The notes below the pieces were generated by a model. The model was not told the DNA's origin. It saw only the letters and a program-made list of their open reading frames with translations, and did not search any database. Made by a program: the position numbers and the translations under genes. A stretch of 64,000 nt of DNA from positions 66,515 to 130,514 of the forward strand of contig CALHIR010000002.1 of NCBI GenBank assembly GCA_938030705.1, given 5' to 3'. The number at the start of each line of letters is the position of its first letter. The stretch's first letter is position 1. Positions 1 through 11,400 of the stretch are shown piece after piece. This DNA comes from Candidatus Poseidoniaceae archaeon (GTDB taxonomy: Archaea; Thermoplasmatota; Poseidoniia; Poseidoniales; Poseidoniaceae).

Positions 1-4
1 CTGG

Positions 5-712
5 ATGGTTTTCGTCGGCGGTGTGGCTTCCACGCTCACCTACCTGACAGGGGAATTCACGGCCAACGCCGTTGCCGCCTCCGAGGTTGAGGACGTTGTC
101 GCCAACAGCGGCGGTTTCTACCTGACGGGTGCCGCCATGTTTTACTTCGCCTCCATCGGGGCCATTTTGTCCACCATGGTCGTCATCCGCACCGGTATTT
201 CGGCCACCGGCCGTTCGATGGCTGTTGAAGAGACCTCGGACATGGTCACCTACACGCTGACCTCCGGCTCCTCCACCACCATCCGAGACCTCATCGGTCG
301 AGGTGTGGGCGTTGACACGGCGCTCATCGTGAGCGAGACCGAAGCTAACGAAGGTGGCTCCACCGTCATCGCCGTTGATTCCGCTCTCCACAACGATGAG
401 ATCAAAGAATTCCCCACCACGGCCTCCACGGTCATGATCGATTTCGTTCAATACCTTGCCAACACCAAACAATCCGTCTTTGAGTTGTTCCGAGGTATGG
501 ACCTTGATGACTCAGGTAAAATTGACAGCCGGGAATTCCTCGCTGCACTCGAGGCTTCAAACATCGACGCCCTCTCCTCCATCGATGCCAGTGAACTCGT
601 TGAAAGCATGGATTTGGACGGCGACGGGGAGTTGAACCTCCCGGAACTTGACATCGCCATCGCCCAAATCAAGCGAGACCACGCCATCGTCCCCTCTGAA
701 GAAGAGGAGTGA
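5..712 (+). CDS. EF-hand membrane protein, probably 5' truncated
   Basis: Function is not recognised. The protein as read has 235 residues. A hydrophobic stretch at about 36-60 looks like a membrane segment, and the acidic C-terminal part carries two canonical EF-hand loops: DLDDSGKIDSRE (166-177) and DLDGDGELNLPE (203-214). Both have Asp, Asp, Ser/Asp, Gly and a final Glu in calcium-binding positions, so calcium binding is likely. The reading frame is open back to base 2, so the true start may lie outside the window, and a further N-terminal membrane segment may be missing. The stop lies 21 bases before the GTG start of the GTPase gene, so the two may be co-transcribed. A calcium-responsive membrane protein is an inference. 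Confidence 0.75.
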   Translation: MVFVGGVASTLTYLTGEFTANAVAASEVEDVVANSGGFYLTGAAMFYFASIGAILSTMVVIRTGISATGRSMAVEETSDMVTYTLTSGSSTTIRDLIGRGVGVDTALIVSETEANEGGSTVIAVDSALHNDEIKEFPTTASTVMIDFVQYLANTKQSVFELFRGMDLDDSGKIDSREFLAALEASNIDALSSIDASELVESMDLDGDGELNLPELDIAIAQIKRDHAIVPSEEEE

Positions 713-733
713 ACCACCCGAGGGCGTGCTCCC

Positions 734-2014
734 GTGCGCATTGGTTTAGTCGGAAAACCCAACGTGGGCAAATCCACGTTCTTCAGCGCAGCAACGCTGG
801 CGCAGGTCGACATCGCCAATTATCCGTTCTGCACCATTGACCCCAACGTTGGCGTTGCTTTTGTTGAAGCGCGCCTCGCGTGCCCCTGCCAGGACCTGCG
901 AAAGAGACTGGAGGCGGAAGGACGTTTGGAGCCCGTCCAAGATGATGACCCTCGACAGGGAAGTTTGTGTCAACCTCGAACAGGAACGTGCATCGGCCAT
1001 CGTCGTTCAGTCCCCATCGCCTTGGTCGACGTCGCTGGATTGGTTCCGGGTGCCAGCGAGGGGCGCGGCCGAGGAAACGCCTTCCTCGCTGACCTCGCCA
1101 ATTGCGATGTCCTCATTCAGGTGGTGGACGCTGCTGGGTCAACCGACCTCGAGGGCCAATTCATTGGAGCGACCTCCTCTCCTGAGGCCGCCATCAGCGC
1201 AGTCCAGGCTGAAATTGAATTTCTTGAACACGAATTGGACGCTTGGATCGGCGGTTTGCTGGAAGACGGATGGAACCGCGGTGTCCGTAGAGTTCAGGCT
1301 GAAGGTGAAAAGGGATTGATGCTCTTTGTCCAAGAGCGTCTGAGTGGACTGGGAGCGACCTCGGCTCTTGTCGCTCAGGGCATGACGACCTTCAACGACG
1401 TTCATTCGTCAGACGCTCAACCGTGGGACTGGGAACGTTCCTCGCTCCATCTTCTCGGAAGGTGCATGCGGGAGCAATTGTTTCCCATCGTTTACGCGGC
1501 CAACAAAATGGATATCGCTCCGAAGGGCGTCGTTGAAGCCTTTCCCAATCGTTCCATGTACGCCTGTATGGCGGATATGGAATTGGCGCTTCGAAGAGCC
1601 ACATCGGCCGGGCTCATCGATTATCGGAGCGGCCAATCCAATTTTGAAACGGTTGCGGAAGCTTCTCTCAACCCGGCCCAAGAAAAAGCCCTCACGCACA
1701 TGCAGGAGCGTCTCCAAGCCGCTGGAGGTACAGGCCTTGCCAACCTCATGGACGAGGTGTTGTTTGACCGCTTGAACCACATGGTGGTCTATCCAGTGCA
1801 AGACGAAACGCATTGGGTTGACGGGGACGGACGCGTTCTTCCCGATGCGCTCGTCGTGCCGTCGGGACTTCACGCCAAAGCGCTTGCTGGACGGGTTCAC
1901 AGCGATTTAGAGATGGGATTCATTCGTGGTGTCGATGGACGGACCCGCCGAGTGGTTGGCGCCGATCACGAATTGGCCGACGGGGACGTGCTGAAAATTC
2001 ACGCCAAGTCCTGA
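734..2014 (+). CDS. Archaeal Obg/YchF-like translation-associated GTPase with TGS domain
   Basis: A 426-residue P-loop NTPase of the OBG superfamily, thought to bind ribosomes. The G1 loop is GKPNVGKST (residues 7-15), the G3 region is DVAGLVPGASEGRGRGNAF, and the G4 motif is NKMD. NKMD favours GTP, whereas bacterial YchF has a variant motif there and prefers ATP. The last 75 or so residues form a TGS-type domain (MVVYPVQDE to LKIHAKS), common in ribosome-associated GTPases. A cysteine-containing insert (CPCQDL) after the switch I region is typical of the archaeal members. The start is GTG, chosen because the conserved N terminus begins immediately after it. Family assignment is confident; the cellular role is inferred from the family. 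Confidence 0.9.
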   Translation: MRIGLVGKPNVGKSTFFSAATLAQVDIANYPFCTIDPNVGVAFVEARLACPCQDLRKRLEAEGRLEPVQDDDPRQGSLCQPRTGTCIGHRRSVPIALVDVAGLVPGASEGRGRGNAFLADLANCDVLIQVVDAAGSTDLEGQFIGATSSPEAAISAVQAEIEFLEHELDAWIGGLLEDGWNRGVRRVQAEGEKGLMLFVQERLSGLGATSALVAQGMTTFNDVHSSDAQPWDWERSSLHLLGRCMREQLFPIVYAANKMDIAPKGVVEAFPNRSMYACMADMELALRRATSAGLIDYRSGQSNFETVAEASLNPAQEKALTHMQERLQAAGGTGLANLMDEVLFDRLNHMVVYPVQDETHWVDGDGRVLPDALVVPSGLHAKALAGRVHSDLEMGFIRGVDGRTRRVVGADHELADGDVLKIHAKS

Positions 2015-2019
2015 GAACG

Positions 2020-2406
2020 TCAGTGCCCTTTGGGACGATCGTAGGCGGGCGTGAGCCGAGCCATATCACCCGAATATTGGCCGCCGCGGTAGATGAAGAG
2101 AACCGGAGCCGCGAGGGTGAGCAGAATTAACAAGATAAGGAAAAACAAGCCCCAGGGTTCCACGCCTGACAAGGTTGAACCCCACAACACCCACAAGAAG
2201 GGCAGATAGAGGAAGATGCTGTACCGTCGTGCGATAATGGAAAATCGGGCGCTGGCTGCGCTCTTCTCGAAGAAGACCGGAGCATCGTCTTTCTCCACCA
2301 AGCCTTTGTCGACGCCGCATCGAACGCAAACCTGTGTGTACTGGCCGTTTCCGTGAATAAAAAATTCACGAGGATAGGTACTTGCACAGAGTCTGCAGGT
2401 CGGCAT
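2020..2406 (-). CDS. Zinc-ribbon protein with two membrane segments
   Basis: A protein of about 128 residues. It opens with MPTCRLC and a second pair CVRCG about 25 residues later, a likely four-cysteine zinc site. Two hydrophobic segments follow (around IFLYLPFLWVLWG and GLFFLILLILLTL), then a short polar tail. The frame stays open upstream to 2529, but that part overlaps the 3' end of pabAB. The ATG at 2406 puts the CxxC at the very N terminus and lies 37 bases after the pabAB stop, so it is preferred. It is the last gene of the pabC-pabAB run and converges with the GTPase gene, 5 bases apart. Function unknown; the zinc site probably faces the cytoplasm. Confidence 0.7.
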   Translation of the reverse strand: MPTCRLCASTYPREFFIHGNGQYTQVCVRCGVDKGLVEKDDAPVFFEKSAASARFSIIARRYSIFLYLPFLWVLWGSTLSGVEPWGLFFLILLILLTLAAPVLFIYRGGQYSGDMARLTPAYDRPKGH

Positions 2407-2443
2407 GGTTGTTCCCTGCTCCACTCCAGCCGCAAGGGATTCT

Positions 2444-4684
2444 TCAACCATCCGATTGAATGGCAAGGAATTGGGCCATGACATGCTCTCCGGTACGCGA
2501 ACCGATGGATTCTGGGTGGAATTGAACACCGTGGAGCGGAAGGTCCGGATGGCGTAAGCCCATGATGAGTCCTGAGGACGCTTCCGTAGCGTTCACGATG
2601 AGTTGGTGTTCTCCGTCTTCGATGGCGACCAGTGAATTGTATCGCGTGAATTTCAAACCCTGTCCCTGCAGGTGAAAGACCCCGGTACTGTCGTGCTCGA
2701 TCTCGACCGGCACCCCATGAACCGGGCCAAAGGGGGACGACACGACCTGTCGGCCGTCAGCAAGCGCCAGGGCCTGATGCCCGAGACAAACGCCAAGAAC
2801 GGGCATGTTCAGCTGACCCTTGAGCGCGAGGTGCGCCAACGCCATCGTCAACAACGCGTCTTGGGGGCGACCGGGACCCGGTCCGAGGATCAAATGCGTG
2901 GGCTCCAACCGTTCCAACATATCGTGGAGCAACACCGGGTCCAACCATTGCTCGCTCGAGGGTGAACGCCCCTCGAGGACCACCACATTCCGCCCCGTTT
3001 GGGCGATGGTGTCTGCGATGTTGAGTGAAAACGAATCAAGGTTGTCGATGAAGAGAACACTCGCTTTCATCTCGGTTTGAATCGCTTCGTCGAGCGTGTG
3101 AATTTCACCGCCATTGGTTGAAGGCGGGCTTCGGCGTGGGGGTTGGAGTGGATGAATGCCCAAGGTTCCGGTGGGTAGTGATGTTTGTTCTTCTTTCATC
3201 CATCCGGCAGCGACTCGCAAAGCCGCCCCTTTCCATGCCGCCTCCTCGACCTCTTTCTTTGGCTGAGAGGCGATGGTGATGCCACCCCCTGCGCCGACTG
3301 AGGCGTGCCAACGGCCGGATAGAAGATGCGCTTCAAGCGTGCGAATGAGGATGTTCCAGGCCGATTGTCCGGAATGAACATCGATGTAACCGATGGAACC
3401 CGTCCAGAAGGAGCGAGGCATTTCCTCCAATCGATCGATGACGGCACACACCACGGTTCGGGGGCAACCCGTGATGGACCCCCCTGGAAAAACCGCTTGG
3501 AGCGCACTGGCCCCAGACTCGGTTGAGCGTAACTGGGCGGTGATATGACTGACCAAATGTTGGACATTGGCGTACGCTTCCACGTCAAATCGGTCAACGT
3601 TGATGGTTCCTGCAACGGCGACTTGCGTCAAATCATTGCGCATCAAGTCAACAAGCATCCGGTGTTCTGCCCGTTCTTTTTCGTCGCCGATCATCGATTC
3701 TCGGTGCCGTGCAGCTTCATCCTCCGTTGAACCTTGAGGGCAGGTGCCTTTGATGGGCGACGTTTGCAGGTATGCTCCGTCGCACATGAGCAGGGATTCG
3801 GGAGAGGAACTTGAGAGGGCAAATCCAAGGTCTTTCGCCTCCGTGTAAGCAGAAAAAGGCGCGGGGTTACTTCTCAAGAGGCGCTGATAAACGGCGTAGG
3901 GGTGGTCAATTTCACCCTGCCAGTGTTTGCCAACATTGACTTGGTACACCTGACCGTTGATGATGCCTTGGCGGACGGCTTCAACGTTGCCTTCGTGCGT
4001 TTCATCGGTGTGCGTCACCGCTTCACGATGCGGTTGAGGAGAAGGGACTTCCACGGTCTCGCCGTTCCATGAAGTGCACGGCTTGGCGGAGTGACACCAC
4101 GTCTCATCGTCCCCAAACACCTCCACCCTGTCTTGATGATGGTCGATGACCACACCACCGCTCACCAACCACAAGACGGCCAACAATGTTCTTTCCTCGG
4201 GAGGATGTTGTAGGCGTAAGGGCTGGGTCCATTGCACAAGGTCGTAGGCCAAGGCACCGGACCAAAACGGTCGTTGGGGAAGGGAGGTGGTGTGTCGATG
4301 GCGGAACGGGGCGTCGGGCGTTTCGGCGCCCAACTTGGTGAAGACATCCTCAAGATGACGTGCTCGCAAGGTTACGCTATGGTACCACGAACCGTGTTTC
4401 CATTCCTCCACTTCAGCATAGAGCACCGAGCGGTCCTTTGTCAGGTGGAGTTCACCCACGAGCGGGTCGTGAGGCTCAGCAGCAGCGAGGTCGTTGCGTG
4501 AAGGTTGGCGAATGACCACCCGCTTGGTGGGGGGGGCAGCGATCAGGGAATGTTTTGCAAGGTGCGAGGCGGGTCCTCCAGACACCAAGAGGATTCGGTC
4601 AGGGGCGCCATGCCGGAAAGCCGCCTCACCAAGAAGCTGGTTCGCTTCGAGTTGCTCCACGATGGCCATCACGTGTTCAGACAT
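2444..4684 (-). CDS. pabAB: Fused aminodeoxychorismate synthase, PabB-PabA
   Basis: About 746 residues combining the chorismate-binding synthase and the glutamine amidotransferase that make 4-amino-4-deoxychorismate for p-aminobenzoate. The synthase half carries SPIKGTCPQG, where the lysine of PIKGT is the catalytic lysine of PabB-type enzymes; anthranilate synthases usually have PIAGT. It also has GGSITGCPR, typical of the family. The amidotransferase half has the oxyanion region LGPGPGRP, the nucleophile elbow GVCLGHQ and the HGVQFHPES histidine/glutamate pair, so it looks intact. The order is synthase first, amidotransferase second, with a proline-rich linker. The start at 4684 overlaps the pabC stop by 8 bases, implying translational coupling. 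An anthranilate synthase role is less likely given PIKGT and the pabC neighbour. Confidence 0.88.
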   Translation of the reverse strand: MSEHVMAIVEQLEANQLLGEAAFRHGAPDRILLVSGGPASHLAKHSLIAAPPTKRVVIRQPSRNDLAAAEPHDPLVGELHLTKDRSVLYAEVEEWKHGSWYHSVTLRARHLEDVFTKLGAETPDAPFRHRHTTSLPQRPFWSGALAYDLVQWTQPLRLQHPPEERTLLAVLWLVSGGVVIDHHQDRVEVFGDDETWCHSAKPCTSWNGETVEVPSPQPHREAVTHTDETHEGNVEAVRQGIINGQVYQVNVGKHWQGEIDHPYAVYQRLLRSNPAPFSAYTEAKDLGFALSSSSPESLLMCDGAYLQTSPIKGTCPQGSTEDEAARHRESMIGDEKERAEHRMLVDLMRNDLTQVAVAGTINVDRFDVEAYANVQHLVSHITAQLRSTESGASALQAVFPGGSITGCPRTVVCAVIDRLEEMPRSFWTGSIGYIDVHSGQSAWNILIRTLEAHLLSGRWHASVGAGGGITIASQPKKEVEEAAWKGAALRVAAGWMKEEQTSLPTGTLGIHPLQPPRRSPPSTNGGEIHTLDEAIQTEMKASVLFIDNLDSFSLNIADTIAQTGRNVVVLEGRSPSSEQWLDPVLLHDMLERLEPTHLILGPGPGRPQDALLTMALAHLALKGQLNMPVLGVCLGHQALALADGRQVVSSPFGPVHGVPVEIEHDSTGVFHLQGQGLKFTRYNSLVAIEDGEHQLIVNATEASSGLIMGLRHPDLPLHGVQFHPESIGSRTGEHVMAQFLAIQSDG

Positions 4685-5426
4685 CGTGTGGCCCCACAAC
4701 CGACCAAGTGTCCTCCTCGGTAAAATGTTGGGCCATGAGGCGTTGACATGTCGTTGAGAGGAGGTCGGAATGACCGACGTTCTCTCCGTCCAATCCATTG
4801 ATTCGGCACACACCCATGCCCGTACCAACCACGATCAATTCTGCGCACCGGGCGACCGTTCGCTCGTTCAATCTGCCTTTGATCACCGGCAGCCCAGCAC
4901 CGGGTAAAAGCGCCTCGAGGACGCCGGTGGTGACACCTGCAACGCCCCCGTCGCTCGGGGGAGCAATCCACACCGTACCGTCTTCGTCCAACACCATCGG
5001 TGTGCCTCGGTCTGCGTCCACAATGGCAAAGTCATGAACCAGCAAGGCCACATCACAACCCGCTTCCACGGCCGTCTCTGCTGCGGCCTGGTAGGCGGCC
5101 CAATCGCCGTGTTTTGTGCCGTTTGTTCGTTCATTCCATCGCGGCGCAGGGACGGTCACGCCATCAATGGCTTCGTCGCGATAAGAAAGCGGACGTTGTT
5201 GAACGTGCCAAGCGGCTTCTGTTGCTGAACATGAGATGCGAGCCAGGCGCCATCCGGATTGACCGTCTTCGGCGGTGATCCTTGGCGTTTCGCTCGGCAG
5301 GTCAATCCTCAACCGTTTCGCATGGTCCACCAATCGTTCCCAGTGGGCCGGCCAATCTGCGACCGCTCCTTGGTCATTCACCAGAACCGTCGTAAACACT
5401 TCGGAACGGGGGCCACTGTTTGCCAT
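4677..5426 (-). CDS. pabC: Aminodeoxychorismate lyase, PLP fold type IV
   Basis: A 249-residue class IV aminotransferase-fold protein. The likely PLP lysine is K105 in TNGTKHGDW, in the position seen in PabC and branched-chain aminotransferases. The C-terminal GVTTGVLEALLP and GTGMGVCRINGLDG segments match the phosphate-binding and closing parts of the fold. Directly followed by pabAB with an 8-base overlap, so the natural reading is release of pyruvate from aminodeoxychorismate to give p-aminobenzoate. Sequence alone cannot fully exclude a D-amino acid or branched-chain aminotransferase. It starts 9 bases after the stop of the giant surface-protein gene; a GAGG Shine-Dalgarno-like sequence sits at that stop codon. 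Confidence 0.82.
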   Translation of the reverse strand: MANSGPRSEVFTTVLVNDQGAVADWPAHWERLVDHAKRLRIDLPSETPRITAEDGQSGWRLARISCSATEAAWHVQQRPLSYRDEAIDGVTVPAPRWNERTNGTKHGDWAAYQAAAETAVEAGCDVALLVHDFAIVDADRGTPMVLDEDGTVWIAPPSDGGVAGVTTGVLEALLPGAGLPVIKGRLNERTVARCAELIVVGTGMGVCRINGLDGENVGHSDLLSTTCQRLMAQHFTEEDTWSVVGPHDV

Positions 5427-5435
5427 GGTGCGTCC

Positions 5436-8400
5436 TCACAACAAATCGTCAAGGAAGGACGTGTCGATTTCCGGTGTCTTTGGCGCAGGGGCAGGTTCGT
5501 CAAGCAGACCGTCGAGGAGCGAGGTATCGACTTGTGGTCTGAGAACAGGTTGTGGCGCTTGGTAGGCCTGTCGCCCATAGTCTGCGGATTGAATCTCGTT
5601 GGCGGCTGCGTAGATATCGTTGGCCTGTTGTGTGGTGATGCCTGGCGGTGGTGCTGGAACAGCGGTTGGCGGTGCTGCGCTTGGTGCTGCGGCAGCGGGG
5701 GTGTCCCAATTGGTGTCTTGGATGCCCCAGGTCGCCTCCTGCAATTCCCATGACTTCGAACGTCGCTTGGAGCCGCTTCGGCCTCGGACGACCAAGACGA
5801 GCAAGAAAAGAACGATGAGCACCATGCCGGCGGCGATGAGGTTGGGCGTGGTGAGCAGTGACTCAAGGGAGAGCGGACGGTCGGCGTCGCCGTCTCCTTC
5901 GCTGTCTTTGTCCCCACTCAGCGCTTCGAGTTTCACCGCTTCCACGGTTAACTTGGCCACGGTATCGTCGTAAGGGACCACCGCCACATAATAGGCCGAG
6001 GTGTTGCTTAGGCCGTCAAATACATCCGGGGAAATTAGGAAGGAATTGGCAGAAACTGTTTCACCCACTTTGCTTGCGTCATCGGTACTGGTGAACATGT
6101 CTTCACTGATGTAGATATGATAGCCTCGGACGTTAGCGTTCACCGAATGTTGCCATTCAACGAAGATGTTGTTCTCCTCAAACCACTCAACCTCCACCTC
6201 TTCAATGTCCGGGAGGTACACCCCGGGATCGGTTATGCCCTCATCGGTCGCCGCCGAAGAGACCATCGTGAGCATGTCAACATGGGCGTTTCCTGACGAA
6301 TCCATCACCACCACTGCGACCCAGACTTCTTGTCCGGCGATAACGGGTATGTCGCCAGCAATCACGTCGATGACAAGCGGCAGGCTTGGTGCTCGATCCA
6401 GCGTGGCGATGGGGTTGAGCGCCATCTGAGTTCCGGGCTGGCCCACTTCCCCTTCAAAATTGTACGTCTCTGCATAGATGTGGTATTCCCAAACGTCATC
6501 AGCGTCGGAGAGGTCAAAGGAGAGCAACAAAGCACTTCCATCGTCGTTGGGCCGGTCGGTCAGCGTGAGGTCGGTGAGCCGGTCCGGGGCCGTGTTATCG
6601 TTGATGTTGTCAATCGGCGTGACGCTGACCTGCGTCAGGTCGGTGAGGTGGACGTTACCTTTCAGGTCGTGAACCGTCACGGCGACAAAGAGTTCCACAT
6701 CGGGCTGAATCAATCCAGGAGTTCCCTGCGAGAGGTCGTTTCCGCTGTCGACGTACAGGGCCGTTGAGATGGTGAGTTCAATCGGGTTGGTTCGCTCGTC
6801 AATCCACTGCTTGTTGAACGAGAAGCAACCGCAGATGTTGGGGTTGTTGCCGAAGGCTGCATAGGCCAAGGACAAATCTTCCACGGGAACATTGGATACC
6901 CAAACGGTGTACGAAGCAAAGTCCTCCACCGTCGACGGCTCCCAAACCACATCGATAGCGGTGCCATCATCGTTGGCGTGGTCAAAAGCCATCAGGGAGG
7001 TTATCCGTGGGGGTGTGGTGCCTTGGCCGATGATGTTCTGCAGCGGCGTGGCGGTCACCAAGAGGACATCGTCGGTGTTGCCGTTGAGCCAGACATCATA
7101 GGCGACCACACCAACGGTGTAGATTTGGCCGTCGATGAGCGGGACGCCGTCCATTGAGGAAATGATGGTCTGGTTCTCATCGCACGGGTTGATGACAGCG
7201 GCTTGCGAGAAACCATCCAGGTTATTCGCGACGTCCTCCACATGGTCGCCTTGTTTGATAAACACCGTGTAAAAGGCGCAATCATCCGCTGTACTGACGT
7301 TCCACTTCACCGTGATACGTCCGCCTTCATCGTTGAGCACATCGCTGGCCTCGGTCCCCTCGACAGGGTCCGGGGCGTCGTTATCGTTGAGCTCACCGGT
7401 GGGAACCACCGGGCCGACGACGGTGACATCGGAGAGGTTCTCTTGGCCTGTTTCGTCGACGCATGTGAATCCAATCCAAACGGGGACCCCGGGTGTTTGA
7501 GAGATCACGGATTGATTTCCTTCGTTGGGCGCGTAGGAGACGTAGGGCGTTCGGCCAAGTGCGTCCACCATGGGCGTGGTTGAGACGTACACGTTGGTGC
7601 TGGCAAGGTCGAGCGCCGTGCACCGGGCCCATTCGAGTTCAATGTCACCATCATCACCGTTGCTGCCCATGGCGCTGGCGGCTGCCCAAACCGGAGCCCC
7701 GGGGACCTCATCACTCGGTGAGGCTGGACCGAACGGCAGGGACACTTTGCCCCACCGACCATCGGTGTACTCGGCAACCACGACGGCGTAGTAATCCGTT
7801 CCGTCCTCGAGCGGGACGCCGTTGGCCGTCTCGATATCGGCCGCCAAGCGACTGTGGAGGGAGATGGCTTTGTCCGGCGTTTGGCCGAGCAACTCCAGTT
7901 CTGTGGGAGCCGTGGTCCACGGCCCCTCGTTGAGGAATACGAGGTATCGAGCGAAGTCCTCGTCGTGAACCAACGACCATGAGGCGGTCAAGACGCTGCC
8001 TCCGTCATCGGGGCGATCGTCCAATCCCACCATGGTCACGGGCGATTCGGTTCGGATGTAATCGTAGGTCAGTCGAACTTCCAAACTGCCGTTTGAAGGC
8101 GAGAAGAGACGCAGCGTGACATGGCGGGTGTTGTTGTATAACATCCCGTTGTCCACCGCGTCCTGAAGGTTCAACTCGAGCGCTGGGTCTTGGCTGAGGT
8201 TCAGCAGGACATCGTATTCCAACGCTACGGACTTTGCCCAGACGGGGGCGCCTGTGGTGGGCGAGGTCAACACCACGGGTACGTTTTGGAATAAGAGGCC
8301 ATGAACACCCGGCGCGCCCAAGGAATCGTCAAGTGCGTACGAGCCAGACGGGTCCACGAGTTCGATTGACATGCCGGGGTGCGTCATCTGCGTGATGTTG

Positions 8401-11400
8401 ATGCCACCTCCGTTGCCCATGGCACGGACCGTTAGCGGTAGGGCACGTCGCATCGAGGTGGGCTCAACTGGCGTGAACTGTCCGGTCCTGTCCCATCCCT
8501 GCAATCCATCCTCGGTGATGGCCCAAATGTAATTTGCACCCAAGACGCCGTTTCCAGCCTCCGTGGCCCTGAGGAAGACTTTGGCGGCGTGGTCATTTGT
8601 TCGGGCTTCAGAAAGCATCAGGTCGTTCTCCGACCCGATGGAAAGGAGATCTTCTCCGTCGCTCATCATGTGGACGATCGGGTACTGCGTCTGGAAGAGC
8701 GATGTACCGTCTTCGAAATCACCACTTGAGGCGTTCCAGTGGGTCAATGGACCTACATCGGTGGCCATGTGGACGCCCCACCAATCAGTAGTAACAGCCG
8801 TCACGGTGTTGGAAGGTAGCTGGTCGAAGCGGTGCGTTGAAGTAACGAGGAGGGTGCTTGGGTCAACCAGCGACACGCCGGGACGGTCCGACCCCCCTCG
8901 GCCGTCGTGGCTAATGATGAGGGTGGAGGCGCCCACGTTGTTTGTAATCACGGCAAGCCCCCACGCAGACTGACCCATCAGCCCGTTGGCTTTGGTCAGC
9001 GTCGTGCCGTTTTGGGTGGACGGGTTCCAAACAAACAGGCCCGCCGGGGTCGCCATGTAGACCTTGGAGCCAATGACGACCACGTCTTCTACCACGTTGC
9101 TGGGCAGGCCGTTGAAGGCGGTGATGGAATCCATCCAATCGTTGGTGCTGTAGTTCCAGCGACCAATACCACCATCGGTGGCGATGTAGAGTACGTTCGG
9201 GCTGTCGGCAAAGCCGTTCACGATGTTGGAGGGTAGGCCGGCGATGAGTCGTCCATTGCCGAACTGGTCGGTGGTTGGATTGAACATCTGCACGCCGGGC
9301 GGGCTTCCGCCATCGCCTGCAAGACCGACCACGAGTTGGCTGTTGTAGGTGTGCATCGTGTCGAATTTGGTGTGAAGCGAACCGCCGATGGCGGAGATGG
9401 ATTTGGTCAGCGTGTCGAGTTTGAGCATGCCGCCTGGGGAGGAAGCGATGTACAAGTCGGTCCCGTGAAGGTGGAGGTCGTTGGCCACGGTGTTGCCGGG
9501 GAGGGTCCAACCGTACTGCCAATCAACGGTGCCGTTTGGCAGGAAGGTGCCCTGAAGGATACCGGTCCCCGTGCTCCCGAAGTTGCCCAGTGCTGATGAG
9601 CCCGTCGTCGCCCAAAGATGGGTGGCGTTGGCGACCATCGAGGTGACTTGACCGCTGACGAGTCCGGGGAGGTCAACCACCGTTTGTCGTCCGGAAGATG
9701 AGAGCGTAGCGACTTCACTGTAGCCGGATGAGCCACCGGCCCGGCCGATCAACCATTCCGAAGATCCGCTGAGCCACTGCAAGGAGGTGACCGGTGAACC
9801 GGCCCCTTGGACTTGCGCTTGGAGGGCGGTTGCCCCACTGGCGACCAAGGTCGAATACCCGCCAGCGATGAGGTTGGACCCCGAGTTTCCAACAGCGTGT
9901 CCGACGATGAGTTGCGTGCCCGAATGGGAGAGCGCATCGTACCACACACGGTCGCTCGGGAGGTTGTGGCTTGCGGTGGTCAAACTGGAGATGAAGCTTG
10001 AGGTAGCGTAGCTGTAGCGGCTGATTGGCTGGTTGTCGTTGTAGTAGCCGATGTAGAGGGTGTCTTGATTGTCGCAGGCGACGGATGCGGGGGCTGTTCC
10101 GTCGAGTTGACTGCGGTCAAAGGGAGAGAGCGTGCCGTTTTGCAGGTCAATGCGAGCGATGCCGCCGTTGTTGTTGTACATGGCGACGTTAAGGACGCCA
10201 CCGCACATCTCCATCGAGATGGGATAGCCGTCTGGAACGAGGCTGAGGGAGTCTGCGGGATAGGTTGTCCAGGCACCAGCGCTGTTGAGGTGCGAAATGA
10301 TGCCTTCTCGGAATTGACCAAAGTTTGAGATGTCGGCACCGCCAACCACGAGGTTCGTGCCGTCCGTCCACAATTCATAAAATCGGTCACCGGCGTTGTT
10401 TGGTAGTCCGTTTCCTGCTTCCCACATGGTGTTCCATGTGTTGGTGGTTTCGTTGTACCGGGCGATGCCGTCTTCGGTAGCAAAGAGCGTTTCGCCGTCG
10501 TATTCCACGATGCCTCGGATGGGGAATTCAAAGTTGGTCCAGGAATTGACCAGCGTTTTGGAACTGTCATAAAGGTCAAGTTTCAAATCGCCCCATGCAA
10601 CCCAGGTGTTCCCGTTGGAAGATTCGTAGGCCGTGACGCGGTCAATGGACCCCGTGGGCAAGATGTTGCTCTCATAGGCTGAGTTGGTCGTGTTCCATCG
10701 TGCGATGCCTCCTGAGCCGTCGGTGTTCCACCATTGGCCTGAAACAACGCTGACCAGCAAGGTGTCGCCCACCAATTCCATGTTGACGATGTCCCCGCCG
10801 TTTTCCCCGACTTGGGCCCCGATGTCAAGGTTGGAGAGTGGAACAGCGTTGGTCACGTTCAAGCGACTGACTTCATCGCCGGCCGTGCCTGAGTGGTAAT
10901 ACATGATGTTGTTGTGGAGGATCATGCCGTACGGGTCGCCGTTGGCCGTGTATTGGCTGCTGGTGCTTTCGATATCGTAAACCTCCGCGCCGTTGGTCAC
11001 GTTGATGAGTTGGAAACCGTCACTTCCACCGACCCAAATCATGTCTTGACGAATATCGGCCACTAAACCGGTGACATCGTCGTTGCCACCGTCGAGCACA
11101 CCGTTGTCTTCGGTGAACGGGGTGAGCCACTGGTTGGAGGTGATGTTGTAGCGTAACACGCCCAACCCCTCGGTTCCGATGTAGGCGATGTCGCCCATGA
11201 TCTCGACCACGGCGTTGCCCGTTTGGGTGCCTTGGCCCCAGTTCTCATCGTGTTGGAAGTTGGATTTTGTGATGAGCCCCACGCCTGAATTGGTGCCGCC
11301 ATAGACGTAGGTGCTGTCGTAGCCCACGCTGTACGTGGCCCAGTTGGGCATCCCGTCGTAGACGTTCTGGCAGTCGTTGATGCCCATGGTGGCAATGCTG

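Noticed and set aside
2444-4684. Anthranilate synthase (TrpE-TrpG) reading
   Set aside because: PIKGT rather than PIAGT, and coupling to PabC, favour aminodeoxychorismate synthase.
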